DNA from: Collinsella aerofaciens
GTDB lineage: Bacteria > Actinomycetota > Coriobacteriia > Coriobacteriales > Coriobacteriaceae
Direction: 5' to 3'
DNA: 64,000 nucleotides
Assembly (NCBI RefSeq): GCF_028209885.1
Contig: NZ_JAQLEM010000010.1
Location: forward strand, 12,388-76,387
Shown here: one piece after another, positions 8,336 to 16,463 of the stretch
Position numbering within the stretch: the stretch's first letter is position 1
Layout: each line of letters opens with the position of its first letter
The notes under the pieces: model-generated
Database searches by the model: none
Told to the model about the DNA's origin: nothing
What the model saw: only the letters and a program-made list of their open reading frames with translations
Made by a program: the position numbers and the translations under genes

Positions 8336-8986
8336 ATGATCAAGGCTGTTATTTTTGATATGGACGGAACGCTGGTCGATACCGAGCGTTTGGGTATCAA
8401 GGCGTGGAAGGCGGGCGCGGCCGAGCTGGGATTCGCGATTGATGATGCGTTGATCCATCAGTTTATCGGTCGCACGCTGCCCGATGTCATGGACATTCTT
8501 GATGGGCATTACGGCAGCTGCGAAACCGCAGAGGCAATCTATCGTCGCCATAAGGAGATTCGCGACGAGATGGTCAAGACCGATCTGGAGCTTAAGGCCG
8601 GCGCCGCCGAGTGCCTCGACGAGCTGCTGGCTGCGGGCTATCACGTGGGCCTCGCGACGTCGTCGCGCCACGTTACCGCCGAGCGCAACCTTAAGACGGT
8701 TGGCCTCTTTGACAAGTTTGAGACGGTGACCTGCGGCGAGGACGTCGCGCACGGCAAGCCCGATCCCGAGATGTACCTGCTTGCCTGCGAGCGCGCGGGC
8801 TTTGCTCCCGAGGAGTGCGCCGTGGTCGAGGACTCACGCAACGGCTGCGTCTCTGGCATCGCGGCCGGCTGCCATGTCTTTGCCGTTCCCGACATCGTGC
8901 CGCTGCCGCAGGACGTGGCGGACGGCTGCGAGGCCGTGCTCGATACGCTGTTCGATCTGCCGGCAGCGGTCAAGGCCGTGTGTTAG
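8336..8986 (+). CDS. HAD-superfamily phosphatase or phosphomutase, subfamily IA, copy 2
   Basis: A 216-residue paralogue of the product of 4450-5100 with the same DMDGT (8-12), GLATSS, GKPDP and VVEDSRNG motifs. From about residue 80 to the end the two proteins differ at few positions, while residues 14-80 (the cap, which determines substrate in this family) differ much more. GGGGGA precedes the ATG at 8336. The gene is divergent from larE. It probably dephosphorylates or isomerises a small phosphorylated metabolite, which I cannot name. Confidence 0.88.
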   Translation: MIKAVIFDMDGTLVDTERLGIKAWKAGAAELGFAIDDALIHQFIGRTLPDVMDILDGHYGSCETAEAIYRRHKEIRDEMVKTDLELKAGAAECLDELLAAGYHVGLATSSRHVTAERNLKTVGLFDKFETVTCGEDVAHGKPDPEMYLLACERAGFAPEECAVVEDSRNGCVSGIAAGCHVFAVPDIVPLPQDVADGCEAVLDTLFDLPAAVKAVC

Positions 8987-9073
8987 CGTTTGTACGTGAG
9001 TCGCCATGTCCCGCGCCCGATCCCGCGGGACGGTGGCGGCAACGGCGCCTGCGTGGAGGCGCTGACGCAGTCA

Positions 9074-9120
9074 GCCCCTCTTATCACGCCAAGATTGCTG
9101 TTTTGGCTGATAAGAGGGGC
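9074..9120. terminator. Hairpin between convergent HAD and ATPase genes
   Basis: GCCCCTCTTATCA (9074-9086) pairs exactly with TGATAAGAGGGGC (9108-9120). The following T-run is weak, so termination is likely but not certain. Confidence 0.6.
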
Positions 9121-9187
9121 ATTGTGCTTTAAGCGACTGGGGCTGCGGCCTTGGTAAGGAGCTGGCGGAGGGTTATGACGCTACAAG

Positions 9188-10393
9188 TTACTCAAGGAGC
9201 CAGTCGATCACGTTGCGCTTGCGGACTCCTTCGTAGTTCGCGTCCGCAAACAGCGTGTCGAGCGTAAGAAGCGTCTTGGGGTAGTTGTCTCGGACTTTCT
9301 TAAAGGGGGCCAACTCTCGATTGAGGGTGGTTTCGTCGAGCGTTGTGGCTGAAACCTGAAAATAGGCTGTCTCGTCTGAGTTTAGGGCAACAAAATCGAT
9401 TTCCCCGCCGTCGATATCGCCCACGTAGACGTCGTATCCACGGCGTAGGAGCTCGAGATAAACAACATTTTCGAGGATATGACCGATATCGCTGCTTTGG
9501 GTTTTGACAAGAGCGCCTCTAAGTCCAAGGTCAACGGCGTAGTATTTGCCGTTTGTTGAAAGAAGCTGCCGACCGCGCACGTTATAGCGCGGAGCAAAGT
9601 ACAGCACAAGGCTGTCTGTTAAGCCTTTGAGGTACTTGGCTACGGTTTTCTGGTCGGTTTTGTTGCCGTTGGACGAGAGCGTGTCGGAGATTTTTTTAAT
9701 CGAGATCCGGTTTCCAATGCTATGGAGTAGGAACTTGGTGATATCGCGCAGGGTCGGGACGTCCGAGACCTTCAGGCGTTCGATAACGTCGCGTATGACG
9801 ATGGTATCGTAGAGGCTCATAAGATAATCGCGCGCCTGGGGTCCCAGAATACCCGTCTCGGCGATAAAGGGAAAAGAGCCCCGGGTGATGTACTCGTCAA
9901 ACAACTGCGCGGGAGCCTTTCCGTCATTGGTTTTTGCCGAGCAAAACTCTTTAAAGGATAGGGGCAGCATCTTGAGCTCTACGTAGCGACCGGAGAGCAA
10001 AGTAGCCAGCTCGCTCGAGAGCAGATAGGCGTTGGAACCGGTTATGTAGAGGTCGACATTGTCCTTGATAAAAAGACTGTCGACGGCTTTTTCGAAATGC
10101 TCGACGTGCTGTATCTCGTCCAGAAAAACGTAGTTCATCTTATCGGGGACGAGTCTGGCGGAAATGTAGTCGTAGAGTGCTCTATATGACGTAAGCGACT
10201 CGAACTCCAGGTCTTCAAAGTTGAGGGATATAACCTGGTCACCTGTGATTCCATAATCGCGCAGGTAGCTACGGTAGATTTCGAATAGCTTTGATTTGCC
10301 GGACCTTCGCACGCCCGAAACGACCTTGATGACGTGCGAGTCTTTCCACGAAATGAGCCAGTCGAGGTACTGTTTGCGATCAATCAGATTCAT
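9188..10393 (-). CDS. AAA_14/DUF4143-type P-loop ATPase
   Basis: A 401-residue protein of the widespread family pairing an N-terminal AAA_14 ATPase with a C-terminal DUF4143 domain. Walker A is GVRRSGKS at 27-34, Walker B is YVFLDEIQ near 88, and the sensor-like ITGSNAYLL is near 117. The C-terminal GGEIDFVAL near 330 resembles a restriction-endonuclease-fold E-x-D motif. Function in bacteria is unresolved; genomes often carry many copies with mobile-gene behaviour. The gene and its upstream region are visibly richer in A/T than their surroundings, consistent with recent acquisition. It stands alone with its own leader. Confidence 0.85.
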   Translation of the reverse strand: MNLIDRKQYLDWLISWKDSHVIKVVSGVRRSGKSKLFEIYRSYLRDYGITGDQVISLNFEDLEFESLTSYRALYDYISARLVPDKMNYVFLDEIQHVEHFEKAVDSLFIKDNVDLYITGSNAYLLSSELATLLSGRYVELKMLPLSFKEFCSAKTNDGKAPAQLFDEYITRGSFPFIAETGILGPQARDYLMSLYDTIVIRDVIERLKVSDVPTLRDITKFLLHSIGNRISIKKISDTLSSNGNKTDQKTVAKYLKGLTDSLVLYFAPRYNVRGRQLLSTNGKYYAVDLGLRGALVKTQSSDIGHILENVVYLELLRRGYDVYVGDIDGGEIDFVALNSDETAYFQVSATTLDETTLNRELAPFKKVRDNYPKTLLTLDTLFADANYEGVRKRNVIDWLLE

Positions 10394-10550
10394 GAAACCC
10401 CTTTCTTGGCGAGAAAAAACTGGAGCAAAATCAATATTTATAGGAAATATCTAAAAATATGGAATTGAGTCTATTCTAACAAAAAAGTTAATGAAAATTG
10501 GATTACATTCCATAAATATCCGTAGCCGCAGGTCCGGCTAAACGGGGGGC
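10394..10550 (-). promoter_or_regulatory. AT-rich leader of the DUF4143 ATPase gene
   Basis: The stretch around 10410-10515 is conspicuously AT-rich (for example AAATATCTAAAAATATGG) against a GC-rich background. It should contain the promoter for the reverse-strand ATPase gene, but several overlapping hexamer pairs are possible and I do not choose one. Confidence 0.4.
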
Positions 10551-10563
10551 GCATGGGGCCAGT

Positions 10564-10606
10564 AAAAAACGCCGCAGCGGGCCTGTTTCCGTTGCGGCGT
10601 TTTTTG
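10564..10606. terminator. Bidirectional terminator after the LacI-family gene
   Basis: AACGCCGCA / TGCGGCGTT is flanked by A-runs on the left and T-runs on the right, so it can end transcription in either direction. It lies just past the LacI stop codon. Confidence 0.8.
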
Positions 10607-11740
10607 TTACAAGTAGGCGCCCAGGTTGATGTCGGTTGTCGGGACCATGGGTTGGCCCGTCGGGTGCGGCTTGGCATTTTGGGTGCTTACGCGCTCGAGC
10701 AAGAAGGGACGCACGAGCTCCTGACGGTTAATGTCCTCGCTGGCCGTGACCGTGGTGACGGTGCGCGCGGCGGAGCCGATGCGGACTCGTTTGGTCTTGG
10801 CGACAGGTTTATCCTCGATTTGTTCCATGAGCAGCTGTACGCCCTTGCGGCCAATTTCGTAGCCCGGCGGCGCCACGGTGGTAAGGGGAACCGACCCGCT
10901 CCATGCAAGGGGGTTGCCGTCGCAGCCGGCCACACGGACCTGCTCGGGGACGAAGATGCCTTTGTCGGTCAGCGCCGAGATAACGCCCGAGGCCAATACG
11001 TCGGTCAGGCCGATGACAAAATCGGGGCGCTCGTCAGCAGGGCGTTCGGCAATCTGGGTACCGATGCTGTAGCCGTCGGCTGCGGTATTCCACTCTCCGG
11101 CATCGATGACCTCAATTTTGATATCGGGATGCAGGGCAAGTGCTTTGTGGATGCCAAGGACGCGCAGGGTGAGCTGCATAAATGCCGCTCTGCCCACAAC
11201 GGTGATATGGCGTGCGCCGCGGGCGATGGCGAGCTCGGCGATAATGCGCCCCTGTGCCTCGTTGTCGGCGGCCACGTAGTAACCGGGTTCGGAGCAGTGG
11301 ATGTCCAGATGGACGATCGGCACGGGCATTTTGGTCATGGCGGGGTGCCAGTCGGGGGATGCCATGGGCTGAACCATGACGCCGGACATCTGAGTGCCCA
11401 TAAAGTAGCGCAGGTAATGATCCTCGAGAATATCGTCGTTATCGGCATTGGCGATGAGCAGATCGTAGCCGTGCTTGCGGGCCTCGTTGTGGGCGCCGCT
11501 GGCGATTTGGAGCGAAAAGCCGTGATCGAGACGGGGGAGCACCAGGCCAAAGGACTTGGTGGCGCCGCCCGCAAGCTGACGAGCGCTTTGGTTGGGCAGG
11601 TAGCCCAGTCGATTGATGGTTTCGTTAATGAGCTTGAGGGTCTCAGGACGCAGCTTTTCGGGGTGGTTGAGCGCGTTGGAAACCGTGCCCAGCGAGACCC
11701 CCGCTTCGCGCGCGACGTCGCTGATTTTCACCTTTGCCAT
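10607..11740 (-). CDS. LacI-family transcriptional regulator
   Basis: A 377-residue repressor-type protein. The N-terminal helix-turn-helix reads KISDVAREAGVSLGTVSNALN (about 4-24, given here as the family's first 20 or so residues), followed by the hinge with LGYLPNQSARQLA and a periplasmic-binding-fold sensor domain to the end. The ATG at 11740 is preceded by AAAGGGG; the frame stays open a further 45 bases upstream without a site. At 377 residues it is somewhat longer than typical LacI proteins, with an extended C-terminus. No sugar gene is adjacent, so its target and effector are unknown. Confidence 0.88.
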   Translation of the reverse strand: MAKVKISDVAREAGVSLGTVSNALNHPEKLRPETLKLINETINRLGYLPNQSARQLAGGATKSFGLVLPRLDHGFSLQIASGAHNEARKHGYDLLIANADNDDILEDHYLRYFMGTQMSGVMVQPMASPDWHPAMTKMPVPIVHLDIHCSEPGYYVAADNEAQGRIIAELAIARGARHITVVGRAAFMQLTLRVLGIHKALALHPDIKIEVIDAGEWNTAADGYSIGTQIAERPADERPDFVIGLTDVLASGVISALTDKGIFVPEQVRVAGCDGNPLAWSGSVPLTTVAPPGYEIGRKGVQLLMEQIEDKPVAKTKRVRIGSAARTVTTVTASEDINRQELVRPFLLERVSTQNAKPHPTGQPMVPTTDINLGAYL

Positions 11741-11803
11741 AGCGGCCCCTTTGATGCGTTTCAAGTACAAGGCAGATTGTAGCATCGCCCGCCCCTAGGG
11801 TGT

Positions 11804-11852
11804 CAAAACCTGCCAATTAGGGACAGGTTTATTTTGGCAGGTTTTATCTGGG
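11804..11852. repeat. Palindromic repeat family A, copy 4 (inverted, best preserved)
   Basis: This copy keeps both arms: AAAACCTGCCAA and TTGGCAGGTTTT around a core with GGGACAGGTTTA. It is the reverse complement of copies 1-3. Confidence 0.88.
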
Positions 11853-11873
11853 CAAACGCCGCTACTGCCCCGG

Positions 11874-11909
11874 ACCACCACGAAGGGGACAGGCACCTTT
11901 GTGGTGGTT
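11874..11909. repeat. Palindromic repeat family B, copy 1
   Basis: ACCACCA...TGGTGGT arms enclose GGGGACAGGCACCTTTG. Other copies are at 12101, 14222 and 43985. Confidence 0.88.
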
Positions 11910-11930
11910 TGAGCTGCCCGGGCCTTCAAT

Positions 11931-11989
11931 TGTCTCGATCTGTAACATCTGGACGGCAAAACCGGCTCTACCTGTTACAGATCGAGACA
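11931..11989. repeat. Palindromic repeat family C hairpin, copy 1
   Basis: TGTCTCGATCTGTAACA (11931-11947) pairs exactly with TGTTACAGATCGAGACA (11973-11989); the 25-nt loop contains CCGGCTC. Confidence 0.88.
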
Positions 11990-12012
11990 TAGTGCAGGGG
12001 CCGAACCGTAAT

Positions 12013-12068
12013 GTCTCGATCTGTAACACTAAGCCGGCTTATTGCGGCCCAGATGTTACAGATCGAGA
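12013..12068. repeat. Palindromic repeat family C hairpin, copy 2
   Basis: Same arms, TCTCGATCTGTAACA and TGTTACAGATCGAGA, 24 bp after copy 1. The loop differs apart from a CCGGC core. Confidence 0.88.
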
Positions 12069-12100
12069 TCTTTCGCCGGGATAGGCCGCCGCCCCGGTCC

Positions 12101-12139
12101 AAACCACCACAAAGGTGCCTGTCCCCATTGTGGTGGTTT
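12101..12139. repeat. Palindromic repeat family B, copy 2
   Basis: AAACCACCAC and its complement enclose AAAGGTGCCTGTCCCC. Flanking CCGGTCC/GGACCGG extends the pairing. Confidence 0.88.
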
Positions 12140-12299
12140 GGACCGGCTGGGCATGTGTGCATCGGGTGGCATCTAAGTTGAGATACCACTTCTGGTATAT
12201 CAGCTTGCGCTTGCGTGAGTACAATACTCGAACGTTATACGTCTCAGCGCCCCCTGTGCGTGGACGTCTTGCAGTCACGCGAACGAAGGGATTTATCCT

Positions 12300-14147
12300 A
12301 TGTGCGGAATTGTCGGCTACACCGGCTCTGATATTGCAAAGAACATCCTGGTCACGGGCCTCAAGCGCATGGAATATCGCGGCTATGACTCCTCGGGCGT
12401 TGCGCTCGAGGTGGGCGAGGGCGCCGCGGCTCACCTCGACGTCATCCGCCGCGTGGGCAAGGTCGCGGGCCTGGAGAGCGAGCTTTCCAATATCGACAGC
12501 GACGCTACCTGCGGCATCGGCCATACCCGCTGGGCTACCCACGGCAAGCCCTCCGTCGTTAACGCCCATCCCCACACCAGCTGCGACGGTCGTATCGCCA
12601 TCGTCCACAACGGCATCATCGAAAACTTCGCTGAGCTGCGCGAAGAGCTGGAGGGCCGCGGCCACCACTTTAAGAGCGAGACCGATACCGAGGTCTTTGC
12701 GCATCTGATCGAAGAGGCCTATGCCGAGACGCACGACCTGATGGCCTCCGTGCGCGAGGCTTGCACCCACGTGGTCGGTGCCTATGGTCTGGCCGCAGTG
12801 TGCGCTGACGAGCCCGGCGTGATCGCCGTAGCCCGCAAGGATTCCCCGATTGTGGTCGGCGCAGGCGAGACCGGCGCCTATGTCGCCTCCGACGTCATTG
12901 CACTCATCGACGCCACCCGCGATGTCGTGGTGCTCGAGGACGGTCAGTTTGCCAAGCTCACGCCCGCAGGCGTCGAATACACCGACGAGGCCGGCAATGT
13001 TATCGAGCCCAAGGTCACTCACATCGACTGGGATCTGGACATGGCCGAAAAGGGCGGTTATCCCGACTTCATGCTCAAGGAAATCCACGAGCAGCCGCGC
13101 GTCGTGCGCGACACGCTGGTCGGTCGTATGACGCCAGCCGGCGAGCTCGACATCGACGAGCTGGGCCTTTCGCTCGAGGAGCTCAACGACATCGACCGCG
13201 TCTACGTGATCGCTTGCGGCACCAGCTATCACGCTGGCCTCATTGCTAAGAATCTCATTGAGGGCTGGGCTCGTATTCCTACCGAGGTCGAGGCGGCAAG
13301 CGAGTTCCGCTACCGCAACCCCATCATCACGCCGACGACGCTTGTTGTGGCCGTGTCCCAGTCGGGCGAGACGGCCGATACCCTTGCCGCCATTCGCGAC
13401 GCGCGCATCAAGGGTGCCAAGGTCTTCGGCATCACCAATGTGGTGGGCAGCCCGGTGGCGCGCGAGAGCGACGGCGTCATCTATACCAAGGCCAACAAGG
13501 AGATCGCGGTCGCCTCGACCAAGAGCTTTATCGGCCAGGTTGTGAGCCTGACGCTGCTGGCGCTGCTGCTGGCGCAGGTCAAATACCGCCTGACCACCAA
13601 GCAGGCGCGCATGCTGTTCCGCGAGCTTTCCGATACGGCCGAGCAGATCCAGTGGATTTTGGATACCCAAACCGAGACCGTTCATGAGGCCGCCCTGCTG
13701 TGCAAGGACGCGCAATCGGCGCTGTTCGTGGGCCGTGGCATGGGTGCCGCTATCTCCTACGAGGGCGCGCTCAAGCTCAAAGAGGTCAGCTACCTGCACG
13801 CCGAGGCCTACGCCGCCGGTGAGATGAAGCACGGCCCCATCGCCCTGATCGACCCGGGCTTCCCTGTCATCGCCGTGGCCACCAAGAGCGCCACCTACGA
13901 CAAGACCGTGTCGAACCTTATGGAGTGCAAGGCGCGGGGTGCCAAGGTCATCGTCGTTGCCACTGAGGGCGACGAGGAGATCAACAAGATCGCCGATTGC
14001 ATCATCCGCGTGCCGGCAGTCCGCGACGTGTTCAGCCCCATCACGGCGAGCGTCCCGCTGCAGCTGCTCGCCCGCGAGGTCGCCATCCTGCGCGGATGCG
14101 ACGTCGACCAACCCCGAAACTTGGCGAAAAGCGTTACTGTCGAGTAG
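12300..14147 (+). CDS. glmS: Glutamine--fructose-6-phosphate aminotransferase (isomerising)
   Basis: The 615-residue enzyme makes glucosamine-6-phosphate from fructose-6-phosphate and glutamine, the first committed step to UDP-GlcNAc for peptidoglycan. The N-terminal nucleophile is Cys2 in MCGIVGYTG, followed by the glutaminase signature GHTRWATHG near 77. Two SIS sugar-isomerase domains follow, with SQSGETADT near 353 and ACGTSYHAG near 308. The C-terminus ends LAKSVTVE as in GlmS proteins. The start is fixed by the need for Cys at position 2. It is monocistronic, between a repeat-filled leader and a strong terminator. Its transcript lacks the Firmicute glmS ribozyme, so control must differ. 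Confidence 0.97.
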   Translation: MCGIVGYTGSDIAKNILVTGLKRMEYRGYDSSGVALEVGEGAAAHLDVIRRVGKVAGLESELSNIDSDATCGIGHTRWATHGKPSVVNAHPHTSCDGRIAIVHNGIIENFAELREELEGRGHHFKSETDTEVFAHLIEEAYAETHDLMASVREACTHVVGAYGLAAVCADEPGVIAVARKDSPIVVGAGETGAYVASDVIALIDATRDVVVLEDGQFAKLTPAGVEYTDEAGNVIEPKVTHIDWDLDMAEKGGYPDFMLKEIHEQPRVVRDTLVGRMTPAGELDIDELGLSLEELNDIDRVYVIACGTSYHAGLIAKNLIEGWARIPTEVEAASEFRYRNPIITPTTLVVAVSQSGETADTLAAIRDARIKGAKVFGITNVVGSPVARESDGVIYTKANKEIAVASTKSFIGQVVSLTLLALLLAQVKYRLTTKQARMLFRELSDTAEQIQWILDTQTETVHEAALLCKDAQSALFVGRGMGAAISYEGALKLKEVSYLHAEAYAAGEMKHGPIALIDPGFPVIAVATKSATYDKTVSNLMECKARGAKVIVVATEGDEEINKIADCIIRVPAVRDVFSPITASVPLQLLAREVAILRGCDVDQPRNLAKSVTVE

Positions 14148-14172
14148 CGGATGTTCCGGCGTTCCAACAGCC

Positions 14173-14214
14173 AAGGCCCGGCTCCGCGTCATCAGACGGA
14201 GCCGGGCCTTTTTG
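14173..14214 (+). terminator. glmS terminator
   Basis: AAGGCCCGGCTCCG pairs exactly with CGGAGCCGGGCCTT, followed by TTT. Confidence 0.9.
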
Positions 14215-14221
14215 TACGGAG

Positions 14222-14260
14222 AAACCACCACAAAGGTGCCTGTCCCCTTTGTGGTGGTTT
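14222..14260. repeat. Palindromic repeat family B, copy 3
   Basis: AAACCACCACAAAGG...CCTTTGTGGTGGTTT with core TGCCTGTCC, just after the glmS terminator. Confidence 0.9.
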
Positions 14261-14267
14261 TGGCAGG

Positions 14268-14999
14268 TTAGCGGAGCTTGCTGGTCTCGAAGTACTCGGG
14301 ATACTGGTCCAGAATCTCGGTCTGGTTGCGGAACATCATGTGCAGGTGCTTGCTCACCAAAAAGCGCGCCTCGATGGGGTCGCGTCCGGCAATAGCGCGG
14401 CGGATTTGCTTGTGCTCGTTAACAATCTCCTGCTTGTCGAGCGTCTGCGTGGCGGCGCGCAGCCAGCGGAAGCGCTCTAGGTCGGCATTGGTCTCCTCGA
14501 GCCACGACCACACGGTGCTGCGGCATGCGATGCTAAAGATCATGCGATGCATGAGATTGTCGCTCAAAAAAAAGCCGATGCGATCCTCTTCGGCCATCGC
14601 CTTTTCCTGCAGCACGATGGCGCGGTCGAGCTGCTCGATGCCCACCGAGGTGGCACGCGCGCAGCACTCCACGATCACCTGCTTTTCCAGGTGCTCGCGA
14701 ATGTAGCAGGCACTCTCGGCAAGGGTAAGGTTGATGGGCGAGACATAGGTGCCGCTTTGGGGCACGGTGCGCACCAAGCCCTCTTGCGCCAGACGCACCA
14801 ACGCTTCGCGCACAGGGGTGCGCCCCATATCCAGGTCGTCGCAAAGCTGTTTAACGCCCAGCTTTTCGCCCGGCTTGTAGTCCAGGTAGACGATTTTGCG
14901 TCGAATGGTGTGGTAGGACTGGTCCTGTAGGCTCGCTTCTTGCTCGCCGATGTGCATCGATTCTTCCATAGCGCCTCGCAACCGTTCATTCACACTCAT
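14268..14999 (-). CDS. GntR-family (FCD/FadR-type) transcriptional regulator
   Basis: A 243-residue regulator. The winged helix-turn-helix (about 25-90) contains LGVKQLCDDLDMGRTPVREA. It is followed by an all-helical FCD ligand-binding domain (about 100-225) with LMHRMIFSIA, a His-rich metal-site type segment, and a late HKQIRRAIAGRD. Such proteins respond to small organic acids. It is divergent from the YeiH-type exporter gene at 15163 with a 163-bp shared gap, so it probably controls that gene and itself. No ligand can be named. Confidence 0.88.
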   Translation of the reverse strand: MSVNERLRGAMEESMHIGEQEASLQDQSYHTIRRKIVYLDYKPGEKLGVKQLCDDLDMGRTPVREALVRLAQEGLVRTVPQSGTYVSPINLTLAESACYIREHLEKQVIVECCARATSVGIEQLDRAIVLQEKAMAEEDRIGFFLSDNLMHRMIFSIACRSTVWSWLEETNADLERFRWLRAATQTLDKQEIVNEHKQIRRAIAGRDPIEARFLVSKHLHMMFRNQTEILDQYPEYFETSKLR

Positions 15000-15067
15000 A
15001 TGTCAGTTGTTTATTATGCCGCGAGTCAGCCCTCCGCGGTGGGTAATTCAATCGCCGCCCGATAACT

Positions 15068-15136
15068 TTTGCGACATTTTTTCCTGCGTTTGCGCGGGAT
15101 TGCGCTTAGCGTTGTCGTATCGTAAGTCGTCGCAAA
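15068..15136. promoter_or_regulatory. Inverted repeat in the GntR/exporter divergent promoter
   Basis: TTTGCGAC (15068-15075) and GTCGCAAA (15129-15136) form an exact 8-bp inverted repeat spaced about 54 bp, a possible looping operator pair for the GntR protein. Confidence 0.35.
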
Positions 15137-15162
15137 CGTGAAATAGGAAGAAGGAATCCCAT

Positions 15163-16197
15163 ATGCAACTGGCAAATATCGTACGCGAGCGCTGGAAGGG
15201 CGTCTTGTTCTGCCTGATCATCGCCATTCCCGCAACGCTGCTCGGCAAGCAGATCGAGGTGGTTGGCGGGCCGGTATTTGCCATCCTCTTTGGCATGGTC
15301 CTGGCTCTCGTCTTTCCCAAGAATCGTCGCGAACCGCTCGCTGCTGGCGTCACCTATACATCCAAAAAGATCTTGCAGTACGCGGTTATCCTGCTTGGCT
15401 TTGGCATGAACCTCTCGCAGATTCTGTCCAAGGGCGCCCAGTCGCTGCCGATTATCGTGGCGACGATCTCGACCTCGCTTGTTGCCGCCTTCGTGCTCTG
15501 CCGCGTCATGAACGTGCCGAGCAAGATCGCGACGCTTGTGGGTGTGGGTTCGTCGATTTGCGGCGGTTCTGCCATCGCCGCGACCGCACCCGTCATCGAT
15601 GCCGACGATCGCGAGATTGCCCAGGCTATTTCGGTCATCTTCCTGTTTAACGTTATCGCGGCGCTCGTGTTTCCGACGCTCGGCGGCATGCTCGGGCTGA
15701 CCAACGAGGGCTTTGGCATGTTTGCCGGCACCGCCATCAACGACACCTCGTCGGTAACGGCTGCGGCGAGCGCCTGGGACAGCATGCATCCCGGTGCCAA
15801 TGTGCTCGAGAGCGCCACGGTGGTCAAGCTCACCAGGACGCTGGCCATTATTCCCATTACGTTGGTCCTCGCATGCTGGCAGATGCATCTAGCGCGCAAG
15901 GCTGGCGGCGACGCCAAAAGCACGTTCTCGCTTAAACGCGCGTTTCCCATGTTTGTGCTGTTCTTCGTGCTGGCGAGCGTGATCACCACGGTGCTTCAGC
16001 TTCCCGCGTCCGTTACGGCACTTATCAAGGAGCTTTCGAAGTTCTTTATCGTGATGGCCATGGCGGCTATTGGTTTCAATACCGATATCGTTGAGCTGGT
16101 CAAAAAGGGCGGTAAGCCCATTGCGCTGGGCCTTTGCTGCTGGATTGGCATTGCGTGCATGAGCTTGGGAATGCAGTACGTGCTGGGAATCTGGTAG
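15163..16197 (+). CDS. YeiH/UPF0324-family membrane protein, putative exporter
   Basis: A 344-residue integral membrane protein with roughly ten hydrophobic segments and the family's small-residue motifs GVGSSICGGSAIAA (near 125) and GTAINDTSSVTAAA (near 185). The Cons_hypoth698/YeiH family is often annotated as a sulfate exporter, though evidence is thin. An AGGAAGAAGGAA Shine-Dalgarno precedes the ATG. It is divergent from a GntR regulator, which suggests induction by an organic acid or sulfur compound. Transport role is an inference from family naming. Confidence 0.85.
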   Translation: MQLANIVRERWKGVLFCLIIAIPATLLGKQIEVVGGPVFAILFGMVLALVFPKNRREPLAAGVTYTSKKILQYAVILLGFGMNLSQILSKGAQSLPIIVATISTSLVAAFVLCRVMNVPSKIATLVGVGSSICGGSAIAATAPVIDADDREIAQAISVIFLFNVIAALVFPTLGGMLGLTNEGFGMFAGTAINDTSSVTAAASAWDSMHPGANVLESATVVKLTRTLAIIPITLVLACWQMHLARKAGGDAKSTFSLKRAFPMFVLFFVLASVITTVLQLPASVTALIKELSKFFIVMAMAAIGFNTDIVELVKKGGKPIALGLCCWIGIACMSLGMQYVLGIW

Positions 16198-16249
16198 AGA
16201 AGTAGCCAGTTTGCGTGTTGGCTGCTGGTGAGCGCATTCTCACGGTGGA

Positions 16250-16314
16250 GCGATAGGAGCTCTTGCGGGTATGGCTTGTCCGCAGGTTGATAGGTCCCGA
16301 AGAGCTCTTATCGC
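16250..16314. repeat. Large imperfect hairpin after the YeiH-type gene
   Basis: GCGATAGGAGCTCTTGCGGG pairs with CCCGAAGAGCTCTTATCGC across a 27-nt loop. It may act as a transcript end signal; there is no T-run. Confidence 0.6.
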
Positions 16315-16463
16315 CCCGCCAGGATGGCGATGCGGGGCAACACCTATACTCGCAGGACGGCGCTTTCTGCCCTATAGTGTTTGGTGAGCAATATCGTTCA
16401 ATTTTGAAACACTCGGTCGTGCGACCGTCGGCGGTTGCACATCGCCGCGGACAGGGGCAAATC

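Larger units (their letters stand above)
11741..12299. other. Repeat-packed gap between the LacI gene and glmS
   Basis: About 560 bp without a gene. It carries a family A repeat (11804), two family B repeats (11874, 12101) bracketing two family C hairpins (11931, 12013), then the glmS leader. A possible glmS promoter is TTGCGT (12211-12216) with an 18-bp spacer to TTATAC (12235-12240), low confidence. I see no glmS ribozyme. Confidence 0.7.

Noticed and set aside
12140..12299. glmS ribozyme in the glmS leader
   Set aside because: The conserved ribozyme core (AGCGCC... with double pseudoknot) is not present, and the space left after the family B repeat lacks the right stems.
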